This document shows positions 28,423-36,409 of a DNA stretch of 64,000 nucleotides, in pieces (positions within the stretch are counted from its first letter, which is position 1; every line of letters starts with the position of its first letter). The notes below the pieces were generated by a model. That model searched no databases. It saw only the letters and a program-made list of their open reading frames with translations, and had not been told where the DNA came from. The position numbers and the translations under genes were made by a program. Source of the DNA: Gammaproteobacteria bacterium (GTDB lineage Bacteria > Pseudomonadota > Gammaproteobacteria > Pseudomonadales > Azotimanducaceae); contig JAJFJZ010000012.1 in the NCBI GenBank assembly GCA_021773565.1, forward strand, positions 124,001-188,000. Direction: 5' to 3'.

Positions 28423-29382
28423 TTGTTTGACGATCTGCGAGCGCATAACGAGGCGGGGGATGCTCTTGATTCAGGGGATTCTGCTTACCGGGCGTATCTG
28501 GATTATTACGGAATTGTTCCCGGGCAAAAATACGCCAATGTGATTTGCGAAATGACAACGTTTCAGGCGGCTGGTGAGCGATTGGTAGCCCAATGCTTCA
28601 GGCGCATGTCCGCCCAACCAGATAGTTTGTTAGGACGTGCAATCATAGTGCACGGATATTACGACCACGTTGGCTTGTATGGACATTTGATTCGCCATTG
28701 CCTGGATAAAAACCTTGAAGTGTATACCTTTGATTTGCCTGGCCATGGTCTCTCATCCGGGCCCATGGCAGACATAGACAGCTTTGAGCGTTACCAGCAG
28801 GTCCTGGATGTATTTCTTGAAAGTTATTGCACCGGGACTGAACCTGATACCTGGCTTATGGGACAGAGCATGGGAGGCGCGATTGTGATGGAACATTTGC
28901 TGACAAAATTCCGTACGATTGAATGTCCTTACCGGAGCGTAGTGCTTTTTGCACCCTTGGTAAGACCGGCCTTGTGGCCAGTGAATAAAGTGGTATTTGC
29001 GGTGTTACGGCGTTTTATCAAGGCGCAGAAAAGATCATTTGCAAAAAATTCACATGATGGCAATTTTCTGAATTTTGTACGAAATGACCCCTTGCAGGCT
29101 CGCACGCTACCTGTTCAATGGGTTGGAGCCATGGTGGATTGGATGAAGCGGTTTGAGAAACTGCCCGACAGCGAACTTCGGCCGATGGTCATTCAGGGAA
29201 AGAACGATAGCACTGTAGACTGGAAGTACAACATGGCCGTAATCGAAAAAAAATTTGATCCCCGGATAAAGTATATCGATTCAGCGCGCCACCACCTGGT
29301 AAACGAGACTCCTGATATTCTCGAAGAAATGTTTCGTTTTATGGACGGGGCTGTCCCGGTAGGCTCAAGGCTGTTCCGGTAA
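28423..29382 (+). CDS. Alpha/beta hydrolase, lysophospholipase-like (serine aminopeptidase S33 fold)
   Basis: Cytoplasmic protein of 319 residues of the monoacylglycerol lipase/lysophospholipase group. VHGYYDHVGLYGHL holds the oxyanion loop, FDLPGHGLSSG follows, the nucleophile elbow is GQSMGGAIVMEHL, the acid is likely the aspartate in GKNDSTVDW, and the histidine lies in SARHHLVNE. It begins with TTG four bases after the fba stop, so it is probably translated by coupling. The substrate cannot be deduced. Its last codons lie in a 20-base tandem duplication. Confidence 0.85.
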   Translation: MFDDLRAHNEAGDALDSGDSAYRAYLDYYGIVPGQKYANVICEMTTFQAAGERLVAQCFRRMSAQPDSLLGRAIIVHGYYDHVGLYGHLIRHCLDKNLEVYTFDLPGHGLSSGPMADIDSFERYQQVLDVFLESYCTGTEPDTWLMGQSMGGAIVMEHLLTKFRTIECPYRSVVLFAPLVRPALWPVNKVVFAVLRRFIKAQKRSFAKNSHDGNFLNFVRNDPLQARTLPVQWVGAMVDWMKRFEKLPDSELRPMVIQGKNDSTVDWKYNMAVIEKKFDPRIKYIDSARHHLVNETPDILEEMFRFMDGAVPVGSRLFR

Positions 29383-29400
29383 GCTCAAGGCTGTTCCAGT
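29361..29400. repeat. 20-base tandem duplication at convergent gene ends
   Basis: AGGCTCAAGGCTGTTCCGGT (29361-29380) is followed directly by a copy differing at two positions (29381-29400). A more diverged third copy may precede it at 29341-29360. The first copy encodes the C-terminal end of the hydrolase and the second the C-terminal end of rpiA on the other strand. Confidence 0.9.
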
Positions 29401-30074
29401 AAGCTGATACCTGATGGCCTGGCTACAAGCACCTGATCTGCTGCCTGGGCTGCAAATATCCCGTTGCATACACAACCTACCAGATTATTGATGGCTGATT
29501 CTGTGGCTGCCGGTTCTGGAATAAGAAATCCTTCGACGTCCAGAATCTGATTGCCATTATCGCTGGTAAACCCCTGTCGAAGAACTGGCTGGCCGCCCAT
29601 TGCAGTTAAATCTCTTGCGACGAGACCCCGCGCCATTGGAATTACCTCCACCGGCAGAGGAAAGTTTCCCAGTACTTCTACCAACTTGCTTTCATCGACG
29701 ATACAGATAAATTCTCTTGAGGATGCGGCAACAATTTTTTCCCGCGTAAGGGCGCCGCCACCGCCTTTTATAAGCGCGCAATTCGGATCAACTTCATCCG
29801 CTCCATCCACGTACACCAGTATTTCCTGAACAGCATTTAACTCCAGTACCGTAATACCGAGGGCGGTTAGTCGTTCAGCGCTTGCTCGAGAGCTAGCAAC
29901 AGTTGCGTCGAAACTGCCTTTGAGTTCTGCGAGCGCGTCAATAAAATAATTGGCAGTTGAGCCCGTTCCCACGCCAATAATGCTGGTAGTTGTCATCCTG
30001 GGTTTAATAAGGTCAAGAGCGCTTCGTGCTACCTGATGTTTGAGCATTTCCTGCTGTTGTTGCTTTAAACTCAT
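29385..30074 (-). CDS. rpiA: Ribose-5-phosphate isomerase A
   Basis: Interconverts ribose 5-phosphate and ribulose 5-phosphate. The 229 residues show [16 protein letters not shown] near residue 34, [11 protein letters not shown] (catalytic aspartate region) and [16 protein letters not shown] with the catalytic lysine/glutamate segment. A slightly long N-terminus ([16 protein letters not shown]) is present. It is divergent from ilvA, the same neighbour as in Pseudomonas, and converges on the hydrolase gene with a 2-base gap. Confidence 0.96.
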   Translation of the reverse strand: MSLKQQQQEMLKHQVARSALDLIKPRMTTTSIIGVGTGSTANYFIDALAELKGSFDATVASSRASAERLTALGITVLELNAVQEILVYVDGADEVDPNCALIKGGGGALTREKIVAASSREFICIVDESKLVEVLGNFPLPVEVIPMARGLVARDLTAMGGQPVLRQGFTSDNGNQILDVEGFLIPEPAATESAINNLVGCVCNGIFAAQAADQVLVARPSGISLLEQP

Positions 30075-30188
30075 TTACCTTGCCTGGTATCGGTTATTCG
30101 GGTAATTAGTCAGCGCTTGCCGTGTAAAATATAGACGTAGTTTGGGTCCCCTATTAGTATGGAGCGCATCAATCCCGGTGGCTACTCC

Positions 30189-31706
30189 ATGTTAGAAAAA
30201 TATGTCAAAAAGATACTCGCATCCAGGGTTTATGATGTGGCTGTAGAAACGCCCTTGCAGGAAGCCAGGGCATTGTCCCAGCGTGTTGGTCATACGGTAT
30301 TGTTGAAGCGCGAAGATTATCAATCTGTCTTCTCGTTCAAAATACGAGGCGCTTATAACAAGATGGCGCAACTCTCAAAAGAGGAGCTTGCCAGGGGTGT
30401 CATCGCAGCCTCGGCTGGAAACCATGCCCAGGGAGTCGCACTTGCCGCGCGGGAGCTGAACACTCGGGCGCATATAGTTATGGGTCGGAACGCACCCGGA
30501 ATCAAAATTGAGGCAGTTAAGGCGCTGGGTGCACACGTGATTCTGCACGGTGACAGTTATGATGAGGCGCTGGTGCAAGCAAAGGTGCTTCAAAAGAAGC
30601 ATGGCTATGTTTATGTTCACCCCTTTGATGATCCTGATGTGATTGCGGGTCAGGGCACCATAGGGATGGAACTGTTAAACCAGCGTGGCGACCTTGATGT
30701 TGTCTTTGTACCGGTTGGTGGTGGTGGGTTGATTGCTGGTATTGCGGCGTATATAAAATATCTAAAACCGCATATTAAAGTAATTGGGGTGGAAGCCGAA
30801 GGATCGGCTTGTTTTTACGCTGCAAAAAAAGCCAACAGAAGAGTCAGGCTCCAGCCCGAGTCCCTGGATCTGTTTGCTGATGGAATATCTGTGGCCCAGG
30901 TGGGCAAACACACTTTCAAAATTGCCAGGCAATATGTTGATGAAACGCTGACGGTGACCACCGATGAAATTTGTGCTGCAGTTAAGGATATATTTGATGA
31001 TACGAGGTCAATAGCCGAGCCATCCGGAGCCGTTGCAGTTGCTGGCTTAAAGAAATATGTCGGAAGGGCAGGAAAGAGAAAACCCCTGGTACTTGCTGCT
31101 ATTCTGAGTGGAGCTAATGTCAACTTTGACAGACTGCGCCATATTGCCGAACGTGCTGAAATTGGTGAGCACCGGGAAATGATTCTTGCGGTGCAAATTC
31201 CCGAACAGCCCGGCAGTTTTCTGAAATTTTGCAAAGCTGTTGGTAAAAAAAGCATCACTGAATTTAATTACCGCTATTCAGATCCTGAAATGGCAACATT
31301 GTATGTGGGTATTCATATACCGTCTTCCCAGGCAGGGTCGGAGCTATTGGATAAACTGCAAGTGGCAGGATATCCACTGGAAGATATGACCGAGAATGAG
31401 GTAGCTAAGCTGCATATCCGCTATATGGTTGGAGGCAAGGGCCCGGTAGGACAGAATGAATTGTTGTATCGTTTTGAATTCCCGGAACGGCCGGGTGCGC
31501 TGGCCAGTTTTCTAAAAGAGTTGGGCAATAACTGGAATATATCATTGTTTCATTATCGAAATCATGGTGCGGCTTTTGGTCGGGTACTGGTGGCGTTTCA
31601 GGCCTCTGAAAGTGATAGAAAACGCCTCAGCGGATATCTGGTTCGCATCGGTTATCGCTTCAGGGAAGAGACAGGCAACTCTGCCTATGATGCTTTTCTA
31701 AGCTAG
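30189..31706 (+). CDS. ilvA: Threonine ammonia-lyase, biosynthetic
   Basis: PLP enzyme converting threonine to 2-oxobutyrate, the first step of isoleucine synthesis. From ATG 30189 it has 505 residues. FSFKIRGAYNKM carries the PLP lysine, VPVGGGGLIAGIA is the phosphate-binding glycine loop, and two C-terminal ACT-like regulatory domains begin at VQIPEQPGSFLKF and FEFPERPGALASF, which indicates isoleucine feedback control. The frame is open from 30159; 30189 is chosen because MLEKYVKKILASRVYDVAVE is the usual N-terminus. A weak promoter (TAGTCA, 17 bases, TATAGA, about 30110-30140) may precede it. Confidence 0.95.
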   Translation: MLEKYVKKILASRVYDVAVETPLQEARALSQRVGHTVLLKREDYQSVFSFKIRGAYNKMAQLSKEELARGVIAASAGNHAQGVALAARELNTRAHIVMGRNAPGIKIEAVKALGAHVILHGDSYDEALVQAKVLQKKHGYVYVHPFDDPDVIAGQGTIGMELLNQRGDLDVVFVPVGGGGLIAGIAAYIKYLKPHIKVIGVEAEGSACFYAAKKANRRVRLQPESLDLFADGISVAQVGKHTFKIARQYVDETLTVTTDEICAAVKDIFDDTRSIAEPSGAVAVAGLKKYVGRAGKRKPLVLAAILSGANVNFDRLRHIAERAEIGEHREMILAVQIPEQPGSFLKFCKAVGKKSITEFNYRYSDPEMATLYVGIHIPSSQAGSELLDKLQVAGYPLEDMTENEVAKLHIRYMVGGKGPVGQNELLYRFEFPERPGALASFLKELGNNWNISLFHYRNHGAAFGRVLVAFQASESDRKRLSGYLVRIGYRFREETGNSAYDAFLS

Positions 31707-31717
31707 GCGACACGGTC

Positions 31718-32245
31718 TCAGGAATAACGTGCCAGTTCTTCCTCATAAAACAACTTGGTCATGTCTGTCATTCGGTCCAGATACAAAAGCCCGTCGAGAT
31801 GATCAAACTCGTGTTGAAAAACGGTAGCCATAAAGCCTTGCAGTTCCAGTTGGTGTGGCTTGCCCTCCAGATCCTGATACTTTATTCGTATCGATTGTGG
31901 TCGCTCGACATAGCCGCGTAAACCGGGCACGGACAAACATCCCTCCCATGCCCCTGCAGTTGAAGGGTCCAATACTTCGTAATAGGGGTTTGCAAACACC
32001 GTCAGGGGTAAGGCATCCAGATGACCATACCGTGTCTCTCCGCCTTCTATTTCTATGATAGCAAGCCTTATGGATTCGTTGACCTGGGGAGCTGCAAGCC
32101 CTACACCCTGGTAGTCTTCCAGTGTGTCAACCATGTCTGCTACCAGTTGGCGCACGAGACCGGAATTTAACTCATCGGTGCTTAGTTCGCGCGCTACCTT
32201 GCGCAGGGTTGGATGCCCCATACGGATTATTTTTCTTACTGCCAC
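31718..32245 (-). CDS. def: Peptide deformylase
   Basis: Metalloenzyme removing the N-formyl group from nascent proteins, 175 residues. All three motifs are intact: GVGLAAPQV, EGCLSVPG with the metal cysteine, and QHEFDHLDG with the two metal histidines. It lies 6 bases after the 5-formyltetrahydrofolate cyclo-ligase gene and is not beside fmt, so it may be a paralogue of a def located elsewhere. Last gene of the leftward zapB-like/zapA/ssrS/fau run. Confidence 0.95.
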   Translation of the reverse strand: MAVRKIIRMGHPTLRKVARELSTDELNSGLVRQLVADMVDTLEDYQGVGLAAPQVNESIRLAIIEIEGGETRYGHLDALPLTVFANPYYEVLDPSTAGAWEGCLSVPGLRGYVERPQSIRIKYQDLEGKPHQLELQGFMATVFQHEFDHLDGLLYLDRMTDMTKLFYEEELARYS

Positions 32246-32251
32246 TCTGAA

Positions 32252-32881
32252 TTACCTACCTGCCAGTTTTATGTTTAGTGCTATTGCCGCTCTTTTTGAG
32301 AAAGCACGGCAATATTTTTCTGTAATTACGGCGTCCATGCCTACATCCCACGCGTTTACAGGGATGTCTGCTGTAAATTGCAGTTCGTGCGCAAGACCAA
32401 TGCATAGCGGACGCCTGCGCGCGTCGCTCAATGCCCGATCGTAATATCCGCCTCCCATTCCTATGCGATTTCCATGCGCATCGAATGCAACCAGAGGCAT
32501 GAATATTACACTGTGCGTCCATAAAGTGCGCAAGCGGGATGTAAGTGGATTTGGTTCTGCGATGCCATAACGGTTGGTAACCAGATCATATAACGCGTCG
32601 GGTACTCTAAACTCCAGCCTGTTTGCCGGTTTTATGACAGGCAGGCTTACAATCTTGCCCATCGTGAGTAACACCTCTACCAGCGGTTTGGTGTCCAATT
32701 CTTCATCAAGCGGGAGATAAACGGCACACGCTGAACAGCGGTTTAACAGACCAGATCCCAGAATGTTTTTTTTTACGTACCTGGCATGTTCATTTTGTTG
32801 CCGGAGGCTAAGCGCCCTGCGCTTTTCACGCTGTACTATACGAATGGTTTTTCTGGCAGAAAGCTGCCTGGATGGGGTCAA
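32252..32881 (-). CDS. fau: 5-formyltetrahydrofolate cyclo-ligase
   Basis: ATP-dependent enzyme converting 5-formyl-THF to 5,10-methenyl-THF, 209 residues, the YgfA family. The signature GMGGGYYDRAL is near residue 147, preceded by VIFMPLVAFDAHGNRIG. The start is TTG at 32881; no in-frame ATG exists in the first 60 residues. The start lies only a few bases after the 3' end of the 6S RNA gene, reproducing the E. coli ssrS-ygfA arrangement in which one transcript carries both. Confidence 0.92.
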   Translation of the reverse strand: MTPSRQLSARKTIRIVQREKRRALSLRQQNEHARYVKKNILGSGLLNRCSACAVYLPLDEELDTKPLVEVLLTMGKIVSLPVIKPANRLEFRVPDALYDLVTNRYGIAEPNPLTSRLRTLWTHSVIFMPLVAFDAHGNRIGMGGGYYDRALSDARRRPLCIGLAHELQFTADIPVNAWDVGMDAVITEKYCRAFSKRAAIALNIKLAGR

Positions 32882-32888
32882 AGCTTAA

Positions 32889-33071
32889 AAAGTCTCCCGG
32901 GAATGCCGCTGCAGGATAGCCCTGAACCGTACTGGTTCAAGGCGGGAACACGGGGTGACGGCACAGGTTTCCCGCTCGTTGCAGGCTTGCACATAGTCGT
33001 CATCACCAGGCTCCCATAGTATTTCTAACGGCTCAAGGACGACACCAACTGGCGAACATCCCAGGAGACTG
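32889..33071 (-). ncRNA. ssrS: 6S RNA
   Basis: RNA of about 183 nucleotides that binds the sigma-70 RNA polymerase holoenzyme as a promoter mimic in stationary phase. On the minus strand the 5' segment GATGTTCGCCAGTTGG and the later CCTTGAACCAG and GCAGCGGCATTCCCGGGAG match conserved 6S blocks. The ends AGTCTCCTGGGATG and CATTCCCGGGAGACT pair as the terminal stem. It sits between zapA and fau, the standard gammaproteobacterial position. Ends are placed from the stem and the proposed promoter and may be off by a few bases. Confidence 0.95.
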
Positions 33072-33077
33072 TCAGGA

Positions 33078-33106
33078 AGTATATACCTATTGTTGCAGGT
33101 TGTGAG
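33078..33106 (-). promoter_or_regulatory. Candidate 6S RNA promoter
   Basis: TATACT (33083-33078) lies 7 bases before the inferred 6S 5' end, within GGTATATACT. The -35 position holds CTCACA (33106-33101) at 17-base spacing, a weak match, so recognition may rely on the -10 region. Confidence 0.55.
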
Positions 33107-33177
33107 ATTTCCCGGTCCGGAAAGTGCCGGTTTTTGTGACAGACTTATCGCACTCCAAACATTTTGTGTTCAGATTG

Positions 33178-33489
33178 CTAACTCAGCGCGAATTGTTTTT
33201 GCTGCTCCAGGCTTTGTTCAATTTTCTCAGCAAGTGTAGTGATGCGTTTCGATGAGTTATTGCTGGAAGTGTTGTGGTTCTGGTCGAGGCTCAGGTATTC
33301 GTGGCTGATATTGAGTGCTGCCATTACGGCAATTCGGTCCATACCTAAAACTTTTCCCGTATCGCGAATTTTTTTCATTTCACCGTCCAGATATTTTGCC
33401 GTGGCGGTTAATTCATCAATTTCGTCTGTTTTGCAGTTAACCTGATATTCCCTGTCCAGAATGTGTACGGTAACGGTTGAATTGGTCAC
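33178..33489 (-). CDS. zapA: Cell division protein ZapA
   Basis: FtsZ-ring stabilising protein of 103 residues. The N-terminal VTVHILDREYQVNC is the ZapA beta-hairpin, DRIAVMAALNISHEYL forms the helix, and the C-terminal half is a coiled coil rich in Q, S and K. It is located between a ZapB-like gene and the 6S RNA gene on the same strand. The predicted strong promoter at 33762-33790 would transcribe both zap genes. Confidence 0.93.
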   Translation of the reverse strand: MTNSTVTVHILDREYQVNCKTDEIDELTATAKYLDGEMKKIRDTGKVLGMDRIAVMAALNISHEYLSLDQNHNTSSNNSSKRITTLAEKIEQSLEQQKQFALS

Positions 33490-33526
33490 GGTAGATGTAG
33501 CCTGTGTTGTTGTCGGGGTTAGGTAG

Positions 33527-33730
33527 TTAGTCTTGTTCGAGCGATTTTAATCGAGTGATCATGCCCTCGACCCGGTTTTTTGCAAGTTCGTTTTTTTCGA
33601 TGAGTTTGGCGCGTTCTGTTGTCCAGGAACCCTGTTGATTGCGTAATGCCTTGTTTTCTCGTGTCAGTTGTTCGCAATAACCAATCAACGATTCGATTTT
33701 ATTTTCCAGTGCGTCCAGGTCCGAAGACAT
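33527..33730 (-). CDS. TIGR02449/ZapB-like small coiled-coil protein
   Basis: Protein of 67 residues, almost wholly predicted coiled coil (LDALENKIESLIGYCEQL, then TRENKALRNQQ). It belongs to the TIGR02449 family found upstream of zapA and resembles the FtsZ-ring factor ZapB in size and heptads. An in-frame ATG at 33742 is also open, but ATG 33730 is preferred since GGAAG lies 7 bases before it. A cell-division role is inferred from shape and neighbourhood. Confidence 0.85.
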   Translation of the reverse strand: MSSDLDALENKIESLIGYCEQLTRENKALRNQQGSWTTERAKLIEKNELAKNRVEGMITRLKSLEQD

Positions 33731-33761
33731 ACAAGCTTCCATACCATCTGTTTAATGAACA

Positions 33762-33790
33762 ACTATAATGTGCTGCAAAATGGCGGTCAA
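33762..33790 (-). promoter_or_regulatory. Strong sigma-70 promoter for the zapB-like/zapA operon
   Basis: On the minus strand TTGACC (33790-33785), a 17-base spacer and TATAGT (33767-33762) form one of the best sigma-70 matches in the window (5/6 and 5/6). The start would be near 33755, giving a leader of about 25 bases to the 33730 start codon. Confidence 0.8.
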
Positions 33791-33839
33791 CGTAGCATTG
33801 ACGAGAAGCTGGGCCTGAAAACCAAAAAATGGAACGTAT

Positions 33840-35147
33840 ATGAGTGAGTATGTTAAGCGTCGCCTTACCCTGATGGAACATATGGGTGAGGGCAGTATCG
33901 CGGTTATTCCTTCTGCAAGGGAGACTCTTCGTAACAGGGATACCGAGTACCCGTTTCGACAGAATAGCGATTTTTATTATCTCACCGGTTTTGTGGAAGC
34001 CAATGCGCTTTTGGTATTGATTCCCGGGCGTAAAATGGGCGAAAGCATACTCTTTTGTGAAGAACGCCTGCTTGATCTGGAGCAATGGACAGGTGAAAGA
34101 ATGGGTCCGGAGCGCGCAGCGCAGATGCTGGGTGTGGACGATGCTTTTCCTATTGGAGATCTGGCGGATATTTTGCCGGGTCTGCTTGAAGGTCAGGCAC
34201 GCATACACACTACTTTAGGCGAACACCCGGATTTTGATAAAGACCTGTTGGCCTGGATTAAGGATTTACAGGCCCGTTCCGCCAGAGGCATTATCGCGCC
34301 CGGGGAAATTGTAGCCTTGTCTCATCTCCTGCATGACCTGCGCCTGTATAAATCTACTTTAGAAATACAAATAATGCGTAAGGCGGCTGCGATAACCTGC
34401 ACGGCGCATGCCCGGGCCATGCGTGCATGTAAGCCGGGGCTTACGGAGGGTGCGCTGGAGGCCGAACTAATTTATGAGTTCATGAAAAAGGGTGCCCGAT
34501 TTCCGGCATATCCCTGTATTGTCGGCGGGGGTGCAAATGCATGCGTGATGCATTACACGCGCAACAGCGACACACTTAATTCAGGCGATCTTGTCCTGAT
34601 AGATGCGGGATGCGAGCTTGAACACTATGCATCAGACGTAACGCGGACTTTTCCTGTGAATGGTCGCTTCAGCCCGGCGCAGAAACAACTTTACAACATT
34701 GTGCTCAGGGCCCAGCTTGCGGCTATTGAGGCAGTGCAACCAGGTAATTCCTTTAACAAACCACATGTTGTGGCTATCAGGATTATGGTGGAAGGCCTGG
34801 TTAAGATAGGGCTGCTGAAGGGTGAAGTTGATGCGCTAATAGACAGTGAGGCGTACAAGGTTTTTTGTGTGCACAAAACTTCCCACTGGATGGGCCTGGA
34901 TGTGCATGATGTTGGGGATTATCGGGTTGGGGATGTTTGGCGCCAGCTGGAAGCGGGTATGGTGCTGACGGTGGAACCTGGCCTGTATATTCCGGACAGT
35001 GAGTTGTATGAATTGCCCTGGCGTGGCATGGGCATCCGGATTGAAGACGATGTGCTCGTCACTCGAGACGGGCATGAGGTGCTTACCCGGGATATAGTGA
35101 AATCCGTACCTGAAATTGAGCAATTGATGAGCGAAGAACAAATCTGA
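33840..35147 (+). CDS. pepP: Xaa-Pro aminopeptidase PepP
   Basis: Dinuclear metal peptidase that removes N-terminal residues preceding proline, 435 residues. An AMP_N domain (about 1-130, with YPFRQNSDFYYLTGF) precedes the M24 'pita-bread' fold: LIDAGCELEHYASDVTRTF gives the two aspartate ligands, HKTSHWMGLDVHD the histidine, LTVEPGLYI and GIRIEDDVLVT the glutamates. The start is ATG 33840. Its stop TGA overlaps the ATG of ubiH (TGATG), the usual pepP-ubiH coupling. Confidence 0.95.
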   Translation: MSEYVKRRLTLMEHMGEGSIAVIPSARETLRNRDTEYPFRQNSDFYYLTGFVEANALLVLIPGRKMGESILFCEERLLDLEQWTGERMGPERAAQMLGVDDAFPIGDLADILPGLLEGQARIHTTLGEHPDFDKDLLAWIKDLQARSARGIIAPGEIVALSHLLHDLRLYKSTLEIQIMRKAAAITCTAHARAMRACKPGLTEGALEAELIYEFMKKGARFPAYPCIVGGGANACVMHYTRNSDTLNSGDLVLIDAGCELEHYASDVTRTFPVNGRFSPAQKQLYNIVLRAQLAAIEAVQPGNSFNKPHVVAIRIMVEGLVKIGLLKGEVDALIDSEAYKVFCVHKTSHWMGLDVHDVGDYRVGDVWRQLEAGMVLTVEPGLYIPDSELYELPWRGMGIRIEDDVLVTRDGHEVLTRDIVKSVPEIEQLMSEEQI

Positions 35148-36343
35148 TGAAGCCCGATGGTATGCAGGATGCGCTGGTAGTCGGGGCCGGATTGGTGGGT
35201 GGTACAACGGCACTGGGACTTGCGCGTGCCGGTTATCATGTGGGATTGATTGAGCAGAGTTTACCCCGCATCAACGCCGGTGCTTCCGGGCACGACCCCA
35301 GGACAGTTGCAATTTCTCCACACTCACAAGAGTTGTTGGAAACTTTGGGTCTATGGCAGGATTTCGTCTCACAGGCGTTCGAACGGATTGTGGTCTGGGA
35401 AGATCAGGGCACTGCAAAAATTGAATTCACTGCCAGCGAGGTGGGGATTGATGCACTTGGGTGGATTATTGAGCTTAGCCCGGCCGGTCGGCAATTATGG
35501 AACGCGCTGGAAGCTGAACCAAATGTACAACTTTATGCAGGGAGCAGAGTTACTTCTGTTCATTCGGGCGAGTCTGAAGTTGGGCTCGGGGTGGGTACTG
35601 GTTCAGATGGGGTTAAGTTAAGGGGTCGTTTGTTGATAGCTGCGGATGGTGCGCAATCGGGTGTCGGCGAATTATTGGGTCTGGAAACCGATGGATCAGG
35701 CACCGGTCACAGTGCAATAGCAAGCATTGTAAAAGTCAGCGAAGTGCATTGTCGTACAGCATTTCAAAGATTTTTGCTGGACGGTCCTGTAGCCCTGTTG
35801 CCCATAGCAGGAGATCAGCACCACTTTTCCCTGGTGTGGTCGCAACCTCCAGAGCAGGCTGAGCGCCGAATGGCGCTGGCGGACGCAGATTTTTGTAAGG
35901 AATTACAGCAGGCTGTGGAGAATGTTCCTGGTGAGATTCTGATGGTAGACCGCCGTTATTGTTTTCCGTTGAATCAGAGCCTGCGCGCCAGTTTTCACCC
36001 TTGTGACAGGGTAGTGTTTATAGGGGACTCTGCACACGTCATACATCCCCTGGCAGGCCAGGGGGTTAATCTTGGTTTTGAAGATGTGCGCGAACTATTG
36101 GAAGTAGCAGATTCAGCAAGAACCGATCTGGGACAATCCGGTATTTGGCCGGGCTATGCACGTCGTCGCCGCTTGCGGGCACAATTTCTTCAAACCGCGA
36201 TGACAGGGTTTCAGGATGTGTATGCCCAGGACAATCCGCTGTTGCAATGGCTTCGTAACATGGGCGTTCAAACCCTGAACGCAAGCCCGACAATAAAAAG
36301 GCAGGTGATGAAAGAAGCTCTGGGTTTGGGAGCTTTTAACTAG
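35147..36343 (+). CDS. ubiH: FAD-dependent ubiquinone biosynthesis hydroxylase UbiH
   Basis: Flavoprotein monooxygenase of 398 residues acting on the ubiquinone ring. The Rossmann motif VVGAGLVGGTTALGLARAGY, split here as VVGAGLVGG and TTALGLARAG, is at the N-terminus; GHDPRTVAIS follows and the second FAD motif is FIGDSAHVIHPLAGQGVNLG. Position directly after pepP supports UbiH over its paralogues UbiI/UbiF, but the exact ring position hydroxylated cannot be proved from sequence alone. No second visC/ubiI gene follows here. Confidence 0.9.
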   Translation: MKPDGMQDALVVGAGLVGGTTALGLARAGYHVGLIEQSLPRINAGASGHDPRTVAISPHSQELLETLGLWQDFVSQAFERIVVWEDQGTAKIEFTASEVGIDALGWIIELSPAGRQLWNALEAEPNVQLYAGSRVTSVHSGESEVGLGVGTGSDGVKLRGRLLIAADGAQSGVGELLGLETDGSGTGHSAIASIVKVSEVHCRTAFQRFLLDGPVALLPIAGDQHHFSLVWSQPPEQAERRMALADADFCKELQQAVENVPGEILMVDRRYCFPLNQSLRASFHPCDRVVFIGDSAHVIHPLAGQGVNLGFEDVRELLEVADSARTDLGQSGIWPGYARRRRLRAQFLQTAMTGFQDVYAQDNPLLQWLRNMGVQTLNASPTIKRQVMKEALGLGAFN

Positions 36344-36409
36344 CAATTCTGTAAGCTAATCTCAACACGGGGAAAGTTGTACTGGTCCACAGAAAATTAG
36401 GGGGTTTTT

